This document shows positions 1 to 8,540 of a stretch of DNA of 64,000 nucleotides, piece by piece. Both the position numbers and the translations under genes were made by a program. The notes below the pieces were generated by a model, which ran no database searches, had not been told where the DNA came from, and was given only the letters and a program-made list of their open reading frames with translations. Each line of letters starts with the position of its first letter. Within the stretch, counting starts at the first letter, position 1. The stretch is from an uncultured Acetatifactor sp. (GTDB lineage: Bacteria > Bacillota > Clostridia > Lachnospirales > Lachnospiraceae), in the NCBI GenBank assembly GCA_934436435.1, contig CAKSAN010000001.1, forward strand, positions 248,001-312,000. Reading direction: 5' to 3'.

Positions 1-75
1 CGGTCTGCGTCCGAAGTGGAAACGGGTCTGCGGTTCTTAGCCCCAATGCGGGCTACGGGATTTAAAAATTATTAA
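1..75. other. Non-coding edge, downstream of the lactonase gene
   Basis: No gene is visible. The octamer GGTCTGCG occurs twice (2-9 and 25-32), and TAGCCC/GGGCTA arms form a short hairpin around 39-55. There is no T-run that would make this a convincing terminator. The block may be the edge of a longer element cut by the window. Confidence 0.4.
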
Positions 76-1128
76 TCATCCCAGTTTGTGGAACAGAATA
101 CAGTTGGGCATATTGACCTTCATGGCCGGTCCGTTCATGATCATGGTGCCATGCTCCAGGTCAATATGGAAGAAGGTCATAGTATTGCTCTCATGATTCA
201 GGGACACCAGGAATTTATTATCCGGGAAGAACTCCGCATCCTTCGGATATTCACCGCTGACCGGCAGCAGGAAGTTCTTCTTCAACAGCCCCGTCTTCTT
301 GTCTGCGTCAAATACGATAACGGAGTTGTCACCCGCAATGGAGCTGAGAAGATAATTATAGTCCAGAGAGAAACTGAAGGCACTGGCACTGTTGGTGTTG
401 CCTCTGGTCAGTTTGATCAGCTCTACCGTCTGGATCTTCTCGAAAGTGGGATCATTATTGTTATCCGCATACTCGTAAACATCAATATAGCACTTCAGCT
501 CGTGAAGGATATAAATATACTTGCCGTCCTCGGAGATCTTGATATGACGGGGAGCGGATTCCATCTCGCTGCGGATGATGTCCTCCAACTTAACCTTTCC
601 CTTCTCCACGTCAAAACGATAGACATTAACATGATCCATTCCCTGATCGGCTACCAGAAGGTACTTATTATCATGCGTCATGCGGGCACAGTTGATATGG
701 GGGCGGAAATTCCGCTCTGCCATACTGCCCAGACCCTTATGATAGATCTCATCGGTGATCTCTCCGATGGAACCGTCTTCTTTCAACCGAAGTACGGTCA
801 GCTTGCCGTCATGGTAACCGGCTACAAACAGATACTGATCTGTATAGTCTGTGGAAACATAACATCCTCTCATACCATTGATCGGTGCGAAATTGATCAG
901 CTCCAGGTCTCCGTCCGGCTGAATCGTATAGGCTTCCACTCCGAAATCCGTTATAGAATAAAGGAACTTTCCGTTATGGGAAATGGTCAGATAGGAAGAG
1001 TTCGTAATCTCTACCTTGTCCTTCTCCTTAAAACGGCCGTTTTTCATATCCACATCATATATTCTGATACCGTGACTGTCCCCCTGTGTATAACTGGAAA
1101 CATAGGCAACATATTTTTCCTTACTCAT
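76..1128 (-). CDS. Lactonase family beta-propeller protein (6-phosphogluconolactonase-like)
   Basis: A 350-residue protein made of repeated beta-propeller blades, with motifs such as 'HISKNGKFL'-type turns (SHNGKFLY, SEDGKYIY, FPDNKFLV). This is typical of the YkgB/Pgl (Lactonase, PF10282) family, cytoplasmic with no signal peptide. The family hydrolyses 6-phosphogluconolactone in some bacteria, but many Clostridial members are uncharacterised and no pentose-phosphate gene is adjacent, so the substrate is uncertain. The start at 1128 has GGAGG eight bases upstream. It is transcribed divergently from potA and appears monocistronic. Confidence 0.85.
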   Translation of the reverse strand: MSKEKYVAYVSSYTQGDSHGIRIYDVDMKNGRFKEKDKVEITNSSYLTISHNGKFLYSITDFGVEAYTIQPDGDLELINFAPINGMRGCYVSTDYTDQYLFVAGYHDGKLTVLRLKEDGSIGEITDEIYHKGLGSMAERNFRPHINCARMTHDNKYLLVADQGMDHVNVYRFDVEKGKVKLEDIIRSEMESAPRHIKISEDGKYIYILHELKCYIDVYEYADNNNDPTFEKIQTVELIKLTRGNTNSASAFSFSLDYNYLLSSIAGDNSVIVFDADKKTGLLKKNFLLPVSGEYPKDAEFFPDNKFLVSLNHESNTMTFFHIDLEHGTMIMNGPAMKVNMPNCILFHKLG

Positions 1129-1170
1129 GACCGGATCCTCCTTAACGTTCTATGTCTTTTTATGTTTATA

Positions 1171-1198
1171 AATATAGCACAATTCTAAAAATTGTGAA
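1171..1198 (-). promoter_or_regulatory. Probable sigma-A promoter for the lactonase gene
   Basis: On the minus strand TTCACA (1193-1198) and TATATT (1171-1176) are separated by 16 bases, about 40 bases ahead of the start codon. The match is good but not perfect. Confidence 0.55.
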
Positions 1199-1290
1199 AC
1201 ATTTTTTCTGCAAAATTCCCGAAAAATACTCCTGTTTTTTCCCTACGGTAAAGTTTATGTAAATTAGCCCGGAAAATACAAAACTTCACA

Positions 1291-1317
1291 TTGACTTTCC
1301 GCGTATTTACGTATAAT
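1291..1317 (+). promoter_or_regulatory. Probable sigma-A promoter for potABCD
   Basis: TTGACT (1291-1296) is followed by TATAAT (1312-1317) with a short 15-base spacer. TAATAT at 1314-1319 would give 17. It lies 84 bases upstream of potA and is the only strong promoter-like sequence there. Confidence 0.6.
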
Positions 1318-1330
1318 ATTAATTCGACTT

Positions 1331-1369
1331 GCAAAAAATTTTCATTTAGGTTTTTCGAGGATTTTTTGC
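1331..1369 (+). promoter_or_regulatory. Hairpin in the potABCD leader
   Basis: Perfect 9-bp arms GCAAAAAAT (1331-1339) and ATTTTTTGC (1361-1369) enclose a 21-base loop just after the predicted promoter and before the potA ribosome binding site. It is AT-rich and not followed by its own clean T-run, although TTTTTTA follows at 1374-1380. It could be an operator or an attenuator; its function is unknown. Confidence 0.4.
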
Positions 1370-1400
1370 AGGATTTTTTACATCAGGAAGGAAAAAATTG

Positions 1401-2474
1401 ATGAAAAATGCTTTAGTCAATTTAGTGAACATTTCAAAATCATTTGACAATCAGATGGTTCTGGATGATCTCAATCTGTACATCCGCGAGAACGAGTTCC
1501 TGACACTGTTGGGACCCAGTGGCTGCGGAAAGACTACAACCCTCCGTATTCTGGGCGGTTTCGAGACTCCTGACAAAGGTCAGGTCATTTTCGAAGGCCG
1601 GGATATCACTAACCTTCCACCCAATAAGCGTAATCTGAATACCGTATTCCAGAAGTATGCCCTGTTCCCCCATATGACCATTGCTGAGAACATTGCTTTC
1701 GGATTAAAGATCAGCGGTAAAAGTAAATCTTATATTAATGATAAAATTAAATATGCCTTGAAATTAGTCAATCTGGACGGTTTCGAGAACCGTATGCCGG
1801 ATTCCCTAAGCGGCGGTCAGCAGCAGCGTATCGCCATTGCCCGTGCTATCGTAAATGAACCGAAACTCCTGCTTCTGGACGAGCCCCTTGGCGCTCTGGA
1901 TCTGAAGCTGCGTCAGGATATGCAATACGAACTGATCCGTCTGAAAAATGAGCTGGGAATTACCTTTATCTATGTCACCCACGACCAGGAGGAGGCTCTG
2001 ACCATGTCCGATACCATCGTAGTCATGAACCAGGGTTATATCCAGCAGATCGGTACCCCCGAGAGCATCTATAACGAGCCTGAGAACGCTTTTGTTGCCG
2101 ACTTTATCGGTGACAGTAACATCATCGGTGCCACCATGATAAGGGATCGTCTGGTAGAGATTCTCGGTGCCCGTTTTGACTGTGTGGATATCGGTTTTGG
2201 GGAGAACAAGCCCGTCGACGTGGTCATCCGTCCCGAGGACGTGGAACTGGTGGCTCCGGAAGAAGGCACGATTCAGGGTACCCTGACCCACTCCATCTTC
2301 AAGGGCGTTCATTATGAAATGGAAGTTATGGCCAACGGTTTTGAGTGGCTGGTACAGTCCACGAAAATGGTTCCCGTAGGCACCAAAGTCGGCATCAAAG
2401 TGGATCCTTTCAACATCCAGATCATGAAGAAGCCGGAATCAGAGGATGAGGAGGCCATTGGAGTCAATGAATAG
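1401..2474 (+). CDS. potA: Spermidine/putrescine ABC transporter ATPase PotA
   Basis: A 357-residue ABC ATPase that energises polyamine import with PotBCD. Walker A (GPSGCGKTT, about residue 37), the signature LSGGQQQR (about 134), Walker B (LLLLDEP) and a C-terminal TOBE domain are all visible. The ATG at 1401 is preferred over the adjacent TTG at 1398 because AGGAAGG (1385-1391) is well placed for it. First gene of a four-gene operon; its end overlaps potB by 8 bases. No XRE-type regulator gene, common beside pot operons in Firmicutes, is present. Confidence 0.95.
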   Translation: MKNALVNLVNISKSFDNQMVLDDLNLYIRENEFLTLLGPSGCGKTTTLRILGGFETPDKGQVIFEGRDITNLPPNKRNLNTVFQKYALFPHMTIAENIAFGLKISGKSKSYINDKIKYALKLVNLDGFENRMPDSLSGGQQQRIAIARAIVNEPKLLLLDEPLGALDLKLRQDMQYELIRLKNELGITFIYVTHDQEEALTMSDTIVVMNQGYIQQIGTPESIYNEPENAFVADFIGDSNIIGATMIRDRLVEILGARFDCVDIGFGENKPVDVVIRPEDVELVAPEEGTIQGTLTHSIFKGVHYEMEVMANGFEWLVQSTKMVPVGTKVGIKVDPFNIQIMKKPESEDEEAIGVNE

Positions 2475-3279
2475 AAAATTATTATCGCTCCCTTTTATTT
2501 TCTGGTCAGCCATGTTCGTTATCGTGCCATTGTGCATGGTCTTCTATTATGGTCTGACCGATAAAAGCGGCGCTTTTACACTGGATAACATTCTGGCCAT
2601 CGCTACCGCCGAGCATTCCAAAGCTCTGTGGGAGGCAGTTAAGTTATCTGTGATCAGCACTGTGATCTGCCTGCTTCTGGCATATCCCCTTGCCATGATC
2701 CTGTGTAACATGAATGTCAACCAGAACTCTTTTTTAGTATTGATTTTTATTCTGCCCATGTGGATGAATTTCCTGCTTCGTACCCTGGCATGGCAGACCC
2801 TGCTGGAGAAAACCGGTGTCATCAACAGTGTTCTCTCCTTCCTGCATCTGCCGGCATTAAATATCATCAATACGCCTTCTGCCATTGTACTGGGTATGGT
2901 ATACAACTTTTTGCCTTTTATGGTGTTGCCTCTATATAATGTACTGGTCAAGATCGACAAGAGTGTGATCAATGCTGCTTACGATCTGGGAGCCAACGGG
3001 GTACAGACCTTTATCCGAATCATTTTCCCCTTAAGTCTGCCCGGCATGTTCAGCGGTATCACCATGGTATTCGTTCCCGCCCTGACCACCTTCGTTATCA
3101 GTAAAATTCTGGGTGGCAGCAAGATCCTGCTGATAGGCAACGTTATCGAGCAGGAATTCACCCAGACCGGCAACTGGAATCTGGGAAGCGGACTTTCCAT
3201 CGTACTGATGCTGTTCATCATCTTCAATATGGTGATCTCCGTGATCACGGATAAGGACGGGGAGGCGAACACATTATGA
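2467..3279 (+). CDS. potB: Spermidine/putrescine ABC transporter permease PotB
   Basis: A 270-residue inner-membrane permease with about six transmembrane helices and the binding-protein-dependent permease EAA-like loop ([13 protein letters not shown]...LPLSLPG region, about residues 165-190). The ATG at 2467 fits family length; an in-frame ATG at 2446 would add seven residues, but AGGAGG at 2449-2454 lies inside that extension and serves the later start. It overlaps potA by 8 bases and potC by 4 (ATGA), indicating translational coupling. Confidence 0.93.
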   Translation: MNRKLLSLPFIFWSAMFVIVPLCMVFYYGLTDKSGAFTLDNILAIATAEHSKALWEAVKLSVISTVICLLLAYPLAMILCNMNVNQNSFLVLIFILPMWMNFLLRTLAWQTLLEKTGVINSVLSFLHLPALNIINTPSAIVLGMVYNFLPFMVLPLYNVLVKIDKSVINAAYDLGANGVQTFIRIIFPLSLPGMFSGITMVFVPALTTFVISKILGGSKILLIGNVIEQEFTQTGNWNLGSGLSIVLMLFIIFNMVISVITDKDGEANTL

Positions 3280-4049
3280 TCAAAACAACCGCACAGAAAA
3301 TATATCTGGGGCTGATCTTTATCTTTTTATATGCCCCCATCGTTACACTGATGGTACTCTCCTTCAACGCCAGCAAGACTCGTGCAAAGTGGGGAGGCTT
3401 TACGACCAAATGGTACGTGGCCCTGTTCCAGAACGAACAGATCATGCAGGCTCTGTGGAATACGCTGGCACTGGCAGTGATATCCGCGCTGATTGCCACC
3501 TTCATCGGTACGATTGCCTGCATTGCCATGCAGTCCATGAAGCGGACCAGCCGGACGATCCTTATGGGGATCACCAATATTCCCATGTTAAACGCTGAGA
3601 TCGTTACCGGTATCTCCCTGATGCTATTATTCATCAGCCTTGGGGCGAAATTCGGTTTTGGCACCATCCTGTTGTCGCACATTACCTTTAATATCCCCTA
3701 TGTGATTTTAAGCGTAATGCCCCGTATGAAACAGTTGAACCCCAGCACCTACGAAGCTGCCCTCGACCTGGGAGCTTCCCATACTTACGCCTTTTTCAAA
3801 GTGGTATTTCCGGATATCCTGCCGGGTATCCTGTCCGGTTTCCTGATGGCATTTACCATGTCACTGGATGACTTTATCATTACCCACTTTACCAAGGGGC
3901 CCGGTGTTGACACTCTGTCCACCAAGATCTATACCGAGGTAAAAAAAGGAATCAAGCCGGAAATGTATGCATTATCCACCATCATATTTGTAACTGTGCT
4001 GATCCTGCTTTTATTAGTGAATTACACACCCAAAGGAAAGAAAAAGTAA
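3276..4049 (+). CDS. potC: Spermidine/putrescine ABC transporter permease PotC
   Basis: A 257-residue second permease of the polyamine importer with six predicted membrane helices. The EAA loop (EAALDLGAS, about residue 153) contacts PotA. It starts in an ATGA overlap with potB and ends 34 bases before potD. Length and order match PotC of other Firmicutes. Confidence 0.93.
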   Translation: MIKTTAQKIYLGLIFIFLYAPIVTLMVLSFNASKTRAKWGGFTTKWYVALFQNEQIMQALWNTLALAVISALIATFIGTIACIAMQSMKRTSRTILMGITNIPMLNAEIVTGISLMLLFISLGAKFGFGTILLSHITFNIPYVILSVMPRMKQLNPSTYEAALDLGASHTYAFFKVVFPDILPGILSGFLMAFTMSLDDFIITHFTKGPGVDTLSTKIYTEVKKGIKPEMYALSTIIFVTVLILLLLVNYTPKGKKK

Positions 4050-4083
4050 TAACTTTTTCAATAGATATTCAGGAGGAAAATGA

Positions 4084-5148
4084 ATGAAAAAATTTATTGC
4101 ACTGCTTTTGTGCGGTATCCTTACCGCAACTGCTCTGACCGGCTGCGGATCCTCTTCCGCCGGTGGTGAAAACGGTGAAGTCATCGTCTACAACTGGGGA
4201 GAATACATCGACCCCGAGACCATCACCATGTTCGAGGAAGAGACCGGAATCAAGGTCATCTACGATGAATTCGAGACCAACGAAATCATGTACCCCAAGG
4301 TGGAGGCCGGTTCTTCCGCTTATGATGTGGTATGTCCTTCCGACTACATGGTACAGAAAATGATCGAAAATGATCTGATCCAGCCACTGGATTACGACAA
4401 ACTCCCCAATGCCAAGGAAAATATCGGTGCCCAGTATTACGAACAGGCTGCCGCATACGATCCCGGGAATAAATACTGTGTTCCCTATTGTTGGGGCACC
4501 GTGGGAATCATCTATAATAAGACTATGGTAGATACTCCCCCCACCAAATGGGCAGATCTCTGGAACGAAAAATATGCCGACGAGATCCTGATGATGGATT
4601 CCATCAAAGACAGCTTCATGGTTGCCCTGAAAAAGAACGGGTTCTCTTCCAACAGTCTGGAGGAATCCGAGTTACAGATCGCCGCGCAGGATCTGATTGC
4701 ACAGAAGCCTCTTGTTCAGGCGTATGTTGTAGATCAGGTGCGCGATAAAATGATTGGTAATGAGGCTGCTATAGGTGTTATGTTCTCCGGCGATGCTCTT
4801 TATGTTATGAGTGAAAATGAAGATCTGGATTTCGTGCTTCCCGAAGAAGGTACCAATGTCTGGATCGACGGCTGGGTGATCCCGAAGAATGCTCCCAACA
4901 AGGAAAATGCAGAGAAGTTCATTGATTTTATGTGCCGTGCGGATGTAGCTCTGAAGAATTTTGAATATATCACCTACGGTACCCCCAATGTAGCTGCGCA
5001 GGAACTGATCGAGGATGAAGACCTGAAGAATTCTCCTATCGCATTCCCGGATCTGACACAGTATAGCAATCTGGAGACCTTCCTGTATCTGGGAGAAGCC
5101 GGCGAAGAGCTTTACAACAAATACTGGAAAGAAGTTATGTCCAATTAA
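4084..5148 (+). CDS. potD: Polyamine-binding lipoprotein PotD
   Basis: A 354-residue extracellular solute-binding protein. A type II signal peptide ends in the lipobox LTGC with the lipidated cysteine at residue 21, so the protein is tethered to the outer face of the membrane. The mature part begins with the family hallmark VYNWGEYIDPE and continues as a PotD/PotF-type fold. AGGAGG lies seven bases before the ATG. Last gene of potABCD, followed by a strong terminator. Spermidine versus putrescine preference cannot be read from the sequence. Confidence 0.94.
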   Translation: MKKFIALLLCGILTATALTGCGSSSAGGENGEVIVYNWGEYIDPETITMFEEETGIKVIYDEFETNEIMYPKVEAGSSAYDVVCPSDYMVQKMIENDLIQPLDYDKLPNAKENIGAQYYEQAAAYDPGNKYCVPYCWGTVGIIYNKTMVDTPPTKWADLWNEKYADEILMMDSIKDSFMVALKKNGFSSNSLEESELQIAAQDLIAQKPLVQAYVVDQVRDKMIGNEAAIGVMFSGDALYVMSENEDLDFVLPEEGTNVWIDGWVIPKNAPNKENAEKFIDFMCRADVALKNFEYITYGTPNVAAQELIEDEDLKNSPIAFPDLTQYSNLETFLYLGEAGEELYNKYWKEVMSN

Positions 5149-5170
5149 TTCTGCCGACAGACAGGAAAAA

Positions 5171-5203
5171 CCCCTGAGCCGATAACAGGCTCAGGGGTTC
5201 TTT
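5171..5203 (+). terminator. Rho-independent terminator after potD
   Basis: A perfect 10-bp stem CCCCTGAGCC (5171-5180) / GGCTCAGGGG (5188-5197) with a 7-base loop, followed by TTCTTTGTTCTT. AAAAA on the other side lets it also stop transcription arriving on the minus strand from the small Cys-rich gene. Confidence 0.85.
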
Positions 5204-5207
5204 GTTC

Positions 5208-5498
5208 TTAAGAATTCTGCTCACATCCGCAGGTCTCACATCTTCCGTCATTTCTTCTGGAAAATGCCGGATCATCCACCGGTGTAAAATTAGGGAAATC
5301 CGGTCTGGGCGGTCTGCAATCTCTGTCTCTGTCCGCACCGCTGCGTCCGCTTTCTTCGGAACGGTTTCGTGCGCCGCAGGAGTTAGAGCTGCCACAGGAA
5401 TTTCCACTTCCGCAGGAATTATTGGAATTACTGCCGCAGCCGTTTCCGCAGGAATTTCCGCCACAAAATAGTAACAATAACAGAATGATACAGTTCAT
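5208..5498 (-). CDS. Small Cys/Gly/Asn-rich protein of unknown function
   Basis: A 96-residue protein. It starts with a hydrophobic stretch (NCIILLLLLF) and continues with about seven spaced cysteines in a Gly/Asn/Ser-rich low-complexity segment, then a charged Arg/Asp region, and ends with a CETCGCEQ cluster. The ATG at 5498 has GAGG six bases upstream, which supports expression. It is last in a minus-strand run behind the GlgX-like and DUF5662 genes. It resembles small hypothetical proteins seen in Lachnospiraceae; a membrane-anchored or metal-binding role is only a guess. Confidence 0.6.
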   Translation of the reverse strand: MNCIILLLLLFCGGNSCGNGCGSNSNNSCGSGNSCGSSNSCGARNRSEESGRSGADRDRDCRPPRPDFPNFTPVDDPAFSRRNDGRCETCGCEQNS

Positions 5499-5531
5499 AG
5501 GATCCTCTACTTACCACTGTTTTTTACTATT

Positions 5532-6107
5532 CTATTCCACTTTCTCCAACTGGTGCCAGTCCATGGGATGTTTGTGCTGCACCAGTTCCTCTTTCATAAA
5601 CCGGAAAGTCTTCTCTTCTCCCTGCGCAGCCAGCATCTCAAGCACATACAGGAGCTTCGCCTTCGTCTCCGGATGGATGGGTGCCTTGTCGGTACCCTGA
5701 TAATAGTAATCCAGAGGAGATCTGTCCGTGTATTTGTCTCCCATGTAGACCTTGCTGGCGGCGATCCTGTCCATAATCATCTCCGCAATATAGCGATCCG
5801 GCATGGGCACAGGTGCCATTCCTCCGGGTAATGCCTGCATACTGTAATCAATCCAGTATTCATAATGGTGCTTGTTCCTGCCCTTATGGTGCAGCCAGGC
5901 ACTGGAATAGCCAATGTCCTCTCTCTCCGCATTGTTAGGACTGCGTGTACCCTGATAGTATTTTACCCCCACCCAGAACTCTGTGGGGCTGTATTTCGAC
6001 ATATCATGCAAAAGTCCCTGCCGGTATAAGCCCACCTGAAAGCAGCCTTTTGCCACCAGAATCTTATGATATGTGATCGTTTTAAAATGTTTCCAGATAT
6101 TATGCAT
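5532..6107 (-). CDS. DUF5662 family protein
   Basis: A 191-residue soluble protein recognised as DUF5662 from its opening (HNIWKHFKTITYHK) and the His-rich segments LLHDMSKYSPTEF and AWLHHKGRNKHHYEYW. The conserved His/Asp residues recall an HD-like metal site, but no activity is established. It begins 15 bases after the GlgX-like gene and is probably co-transcribed with it. Confidence 0.75.
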   Translation of the reverse strand: MHNIWKHFKTITYHKILVAKGCFQVGLYRQGLLHDMSKYSPTEFWVGVKYYQGTRSPNNAEREDIGYSSAWLHHKGRNKHHYEYWIDYSMQALPGGMAPVPMPDRYIAEMIMDRIAASKVYMGDKYTDRSPLDYYYQGTDKAPIHPETKAKLLYVLEMLAAQGEEKTFRFMKEELVQHKHPMDWHQLEKVE

Positions 6108-6122
6108 TTGTTCTATATCATC

Positions 6123-8042
6123 CTATATCATTTTTCTGGATTTGGCCGACCCCTTTTTCACCTTCCCGGGCTGTACCCCCACCACGCCTTCATATACAGC
6201 AATGCTTCGGGGTGCAATGGTACCTGTCTGGTCTTTGGACTGTTCTTCCCTCTCCTGCACCGTCGGACCATTCTCCGGCTTCTCCGTTGCCAGAACCGGC
6301 TTCCATTCCATCCCCTTGGGCAGCTTGGGAAATGCCAGTTTCTGTGGCTCCCAGTGCATGTTCATAGCAACATAAAGGAAGGAATCTTCTCTGCCCTGGG
6401 GAGTCTTTGCATATTTTCCGCAATACATAATGCCAACATGCCTGTTATAACTTTCCGTCTGGGGTCTCCAGGCATTCTGTCCGTGGTAGGACAAATCCGG
6501 ATAGCCGCAGGATAACGTATCCAGAATACGGAGTTCCTCCTCCGGATGCAGGATCGGATGTGCCTTGCGGAAAGCGATCATCTGTTTCCAGAATCCCAGT
6601 AATTCCGCATTCTTCTCCCTTTCCCGCCAGTTCAACCATGTGATTTTGTTGTCCTGGCAGTAAGGGTTGTTGTTCCCCTGCTGAGAGTTGCCGAACTCAT
6701 CCCCCATGAAGATCAATGGAGTAGACTGGGTCAGAAGCAACATGCAAAAAGCATTTTGCAGCTGCTTTTTTCGGAGTGCCTGCACCTTTTTTCTACGGGA
6801 GCTTCCCTCTTCCCCACAGTTCCAACTGCAATTATAGTCATTGCCGTCCCGGTTGCCCTCACCGTTGGCCTCGTTATGCTTGTGGTCATAGGACACCATA
6901 TCCATCAGGGTGAAGCCGTAATAATTGGAAAGATAATGGATTCTTCCCATATTTGCGGGAATATGGCGCATCTCGTACAATACGCCCGAAAGCATATTGT
7001 CATCGCCCTTCAGGAATCTGCGCATCGTGTACAGATAATCATCCCGATACTCCGCCAGATTCCGGTATTCCGGCTTCTTTGCAGGATCATAAAATTCCGA
7101 TGTATCAAAGGAATAATACCACAGTTTCGTTCCGGACAATGCAGGATCCTTTGCCAGTGCCTGTGCGGGAACTCCCTCTCCCATCAGATGAAAACCGTCC
7201 ACATGATAAGATAATACCCAGAATCTTAAAATATTCCCAATCTCTGCGGCATCCGTTCCCTTTGGGAAATAGAACTGTAAGATCACTTCCATTTTGCGCT
7301 TATGGAATTCCTTTACCATAAGACGCAGTTCCTCCGTAGGATCTTCGCCCGCCGCATAGGCGGCCTTGGGTGCATAATAAAAGCCCTCCTGATACCCCCA
7401 GTAATTCAGCACCCGGTATCCGGGACATTCCCCATTCTTTTCTCCCGACGTGACTGACAGATCTGTGGTATTCTTCGGAGATAATTCCTCCGGGGTCTCG
7501 TCAAATTCATAGATGGGCTGCAATTCCACCGTAGTAATACCGATCTCCTGCAGATAATCCAGTTTCTCAGTCATTCCCGCAAAAGTACCCCGGTGTGCCA
7601 CTCCCGAGGAAGTATGCATGGTAAAGCCGCGGACATGCAGGCAATAACATACACTCTCCTGATAGGACAGCATCGGACGAGAGTCCTGTTCCCAGTCGAA
7701 ATCTTCTCCCGGAAATACCGCGATGCGGTTCACATTCTTCCGCGCCTTTCCGTATACCGGTTTGCGAAGGAACCCCTGTGCACGCAGATCCGGCACGGGT
7801 ACATCCTCTTCATAGAACTGATAGCCGGTCTCCTCCGGATCCAGTTCCAGATATTTACAGTACACATTCCCCATCCGTTCCTCCTGGCGAAACGGGATCC
7901 TGTGCAGTCTCTTTCCGCTTTTTCTGTCATATATGATAATGCCGCAATCCTTTTTCCCGGACGCATAGGCAAAACGGATCACTCCGTCTTCCACATGTGC
8001 TCCCAGCGGGTAAGGCTTTATTGCATGCTTTTTTTCTGTCAT
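6123..8042 (-). CDS. GlgX/isoamylase-like GH13 protein, catalytically degenerate
   Basis: A 639-residue protein with an N-terminal CBM48-like domain (about 10-115), a GH13 barrel and a C-terminal beta domain, collinear with glycogen debranching enzyme GlgX. The segment KHNEANGEGNRDG (about 388-400) is almost identical to GlgX. The catalytic signatures are gone. Region I DxxYNH reads QFYFPK (about 256-261). The nucleophile of GFRxD is Met287 (GFHLM). The acid/base position in AEPW reads YYSF. Region IV AHDG reads NYYG (373-376). It is therefore probably a glucan-binding or regulatory pseudoenzyme. The ATG at 8042 has GGAG seven bases upstream; a GTG at 8048 is an alternative. Confidence 0.8.
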   Translation of the reverse strand: MTEKKHAIKPYPLGAHVEDGVIRFAYASGKKDCGIIIYDRKSGKRLHRIPFRQEERMGNVYCKYLELDPEETGYQFYEEDVPVPDLRAQGFLRKPVYGKARKNVNRIAVFPGEDFDWEQDSRPMLSYQESVCYCLHVRGFTMHTSSGVAHRGTFAGMTEKLDYLQEIGITTVELQPIYEFDETPEELSPKNTTDLSVTSGEKNGECPGYRVLNYWGYQEGFYYAPKAAYAAGEDPTEELRLMVKEFHKRKMEVILQFYFPKGTDAAEIGNILRFWVLSYHVDGFHLMGEGVPAQALAKDPALSGTKLWYYSFDTSEFYDPAKKPEYRNLAEYRDDYLYTMRRFLKGDDNMLSGVLYEMRHIPANMGRIHYLSNYYGFTLMDMVSYDHKHNEANGEGNRDGNDYNCSWNCGEEGSSRRKKVQALRKKQLQNAFCMLLLTQSTPLIFMGDEFGNSQQGNNNPYCQDNKITWLNWREREKNAELLGFWKQMIAFRKAHPILHPEEELRILDTLSCGYPDLSYHGQNAWRPQTESYNRHVGIMYCGKYAKTPQGREDSFLYVAMNMHWEPQKLAFPKLPKGMEWKPVLATEKPENGPTVQEREEQSKDQTGTIAPRSIAVYEGVVGVQPGKVKKGSAKSRKMI

Positions 8043-8097
8043 TGTCACACTCCATCTTCTAGCTTTCTGTCACTTGCTGTCTCTTTTCTTCCTTTTT

Positions 8098-8126
8098 ATT
8101 ATAGTCTGTAAGCGTAAGAAAAACAA
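8098..8126 (-). promoter_or_regulatory. Possible promoter for the GlgX-like gene
   Basis: TATAAT on the minus strand (8098-8103) with a poor -35 TTGTTT (8121-8126) at 17 bases. It lies back to back with the divergent DUF1292 promoter. Confidence 0.45.
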
Positions 8127-8129
8127 GCA

Positions 8130-8158
8130 TTGCAAGAATATCCGTAAGCGGTTATAAT
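8130..8158 (+). promoter_or_regulatory. Sigma-A promoter for the DUF1292 gene
   Basis: TTGCAA (8130-8135), a 17-base spacer and a perfect TATAAT (8153-8158). AGGAGG (8196-8201) and the ATG (8208) follow. Confidence 0.75.
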
Positions 8159-8207
8159 AAGGTAACAAAGTACTGTTACACCCAATAAACATAACAGGAG
8201 GATTCCC

Positions 8208-8540
8208 ATGGGTAAAAAAGAAAGCTATGAAGATGAAGAAATGACCGTTGAGCTGGAGCTGGAAGACGGCACCGTTGTCAACTGTGCCATCATTACCATT
8301 CTCACTGTAGACGCAAAGGACTATATTGTACTGTTGCCTCTGGATGAGGAAGGCGAAAACGAAGACGGAGAAGTATGGTTCTACGGTTACTCCGAGAATC
8401 CGGATGACCCGAACGAAGAGCCTATTCTCGCATACATTGAAGATGATGATGTCTATGAGAAGGTTGCGGATGCTTTTGACGAGTATCTGGACAGCTGTGA
8501 ATTCGATGAGATCATCGACGATAACGATTCAGAGGAATAA
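8208..8540 (+). CDS. DUF1292 domain-containing protein (YrzB-like)
   Basis: A 110-residue, very acidic cytoplasmic protein of the DUF1292 family, recognised by the pattern ELEDGTVVNCAIITI...YIVLLPLDEEG. Its function is unknown. In other Firmicutes the family member sits by ruvX, but not here. The last 29 bases overlap, in the opposite orientation, the 3' end of the helicase gene, so the two transcripts must converge. Confidence 0.85.
   Translation: MGKKESYEDEEMTVELELEDGTVVNCAIITILTVDAKDYIVLLPLDEEGENEDGEVWFYGYSENPDDPNEEPILAYIEDDDVYEKVADAFDEYLDSCEFDEIIDDNDSEE

Noticed and set aside
88..1188. 366-codon plus-strand open frame
   Set aside because: It is antisense to the well-matched lactonase gene, has no ribosome binding site and shows no protein-like composition.
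5202..5471. Plus-strand Ala/Ser-rich frame opposite the Cys-rich mini-protein gene
   Set aside because: It starts inside the potD terminator region with no ribosome binding site, whereas the minus-strand frame has GAGG at the right distance.
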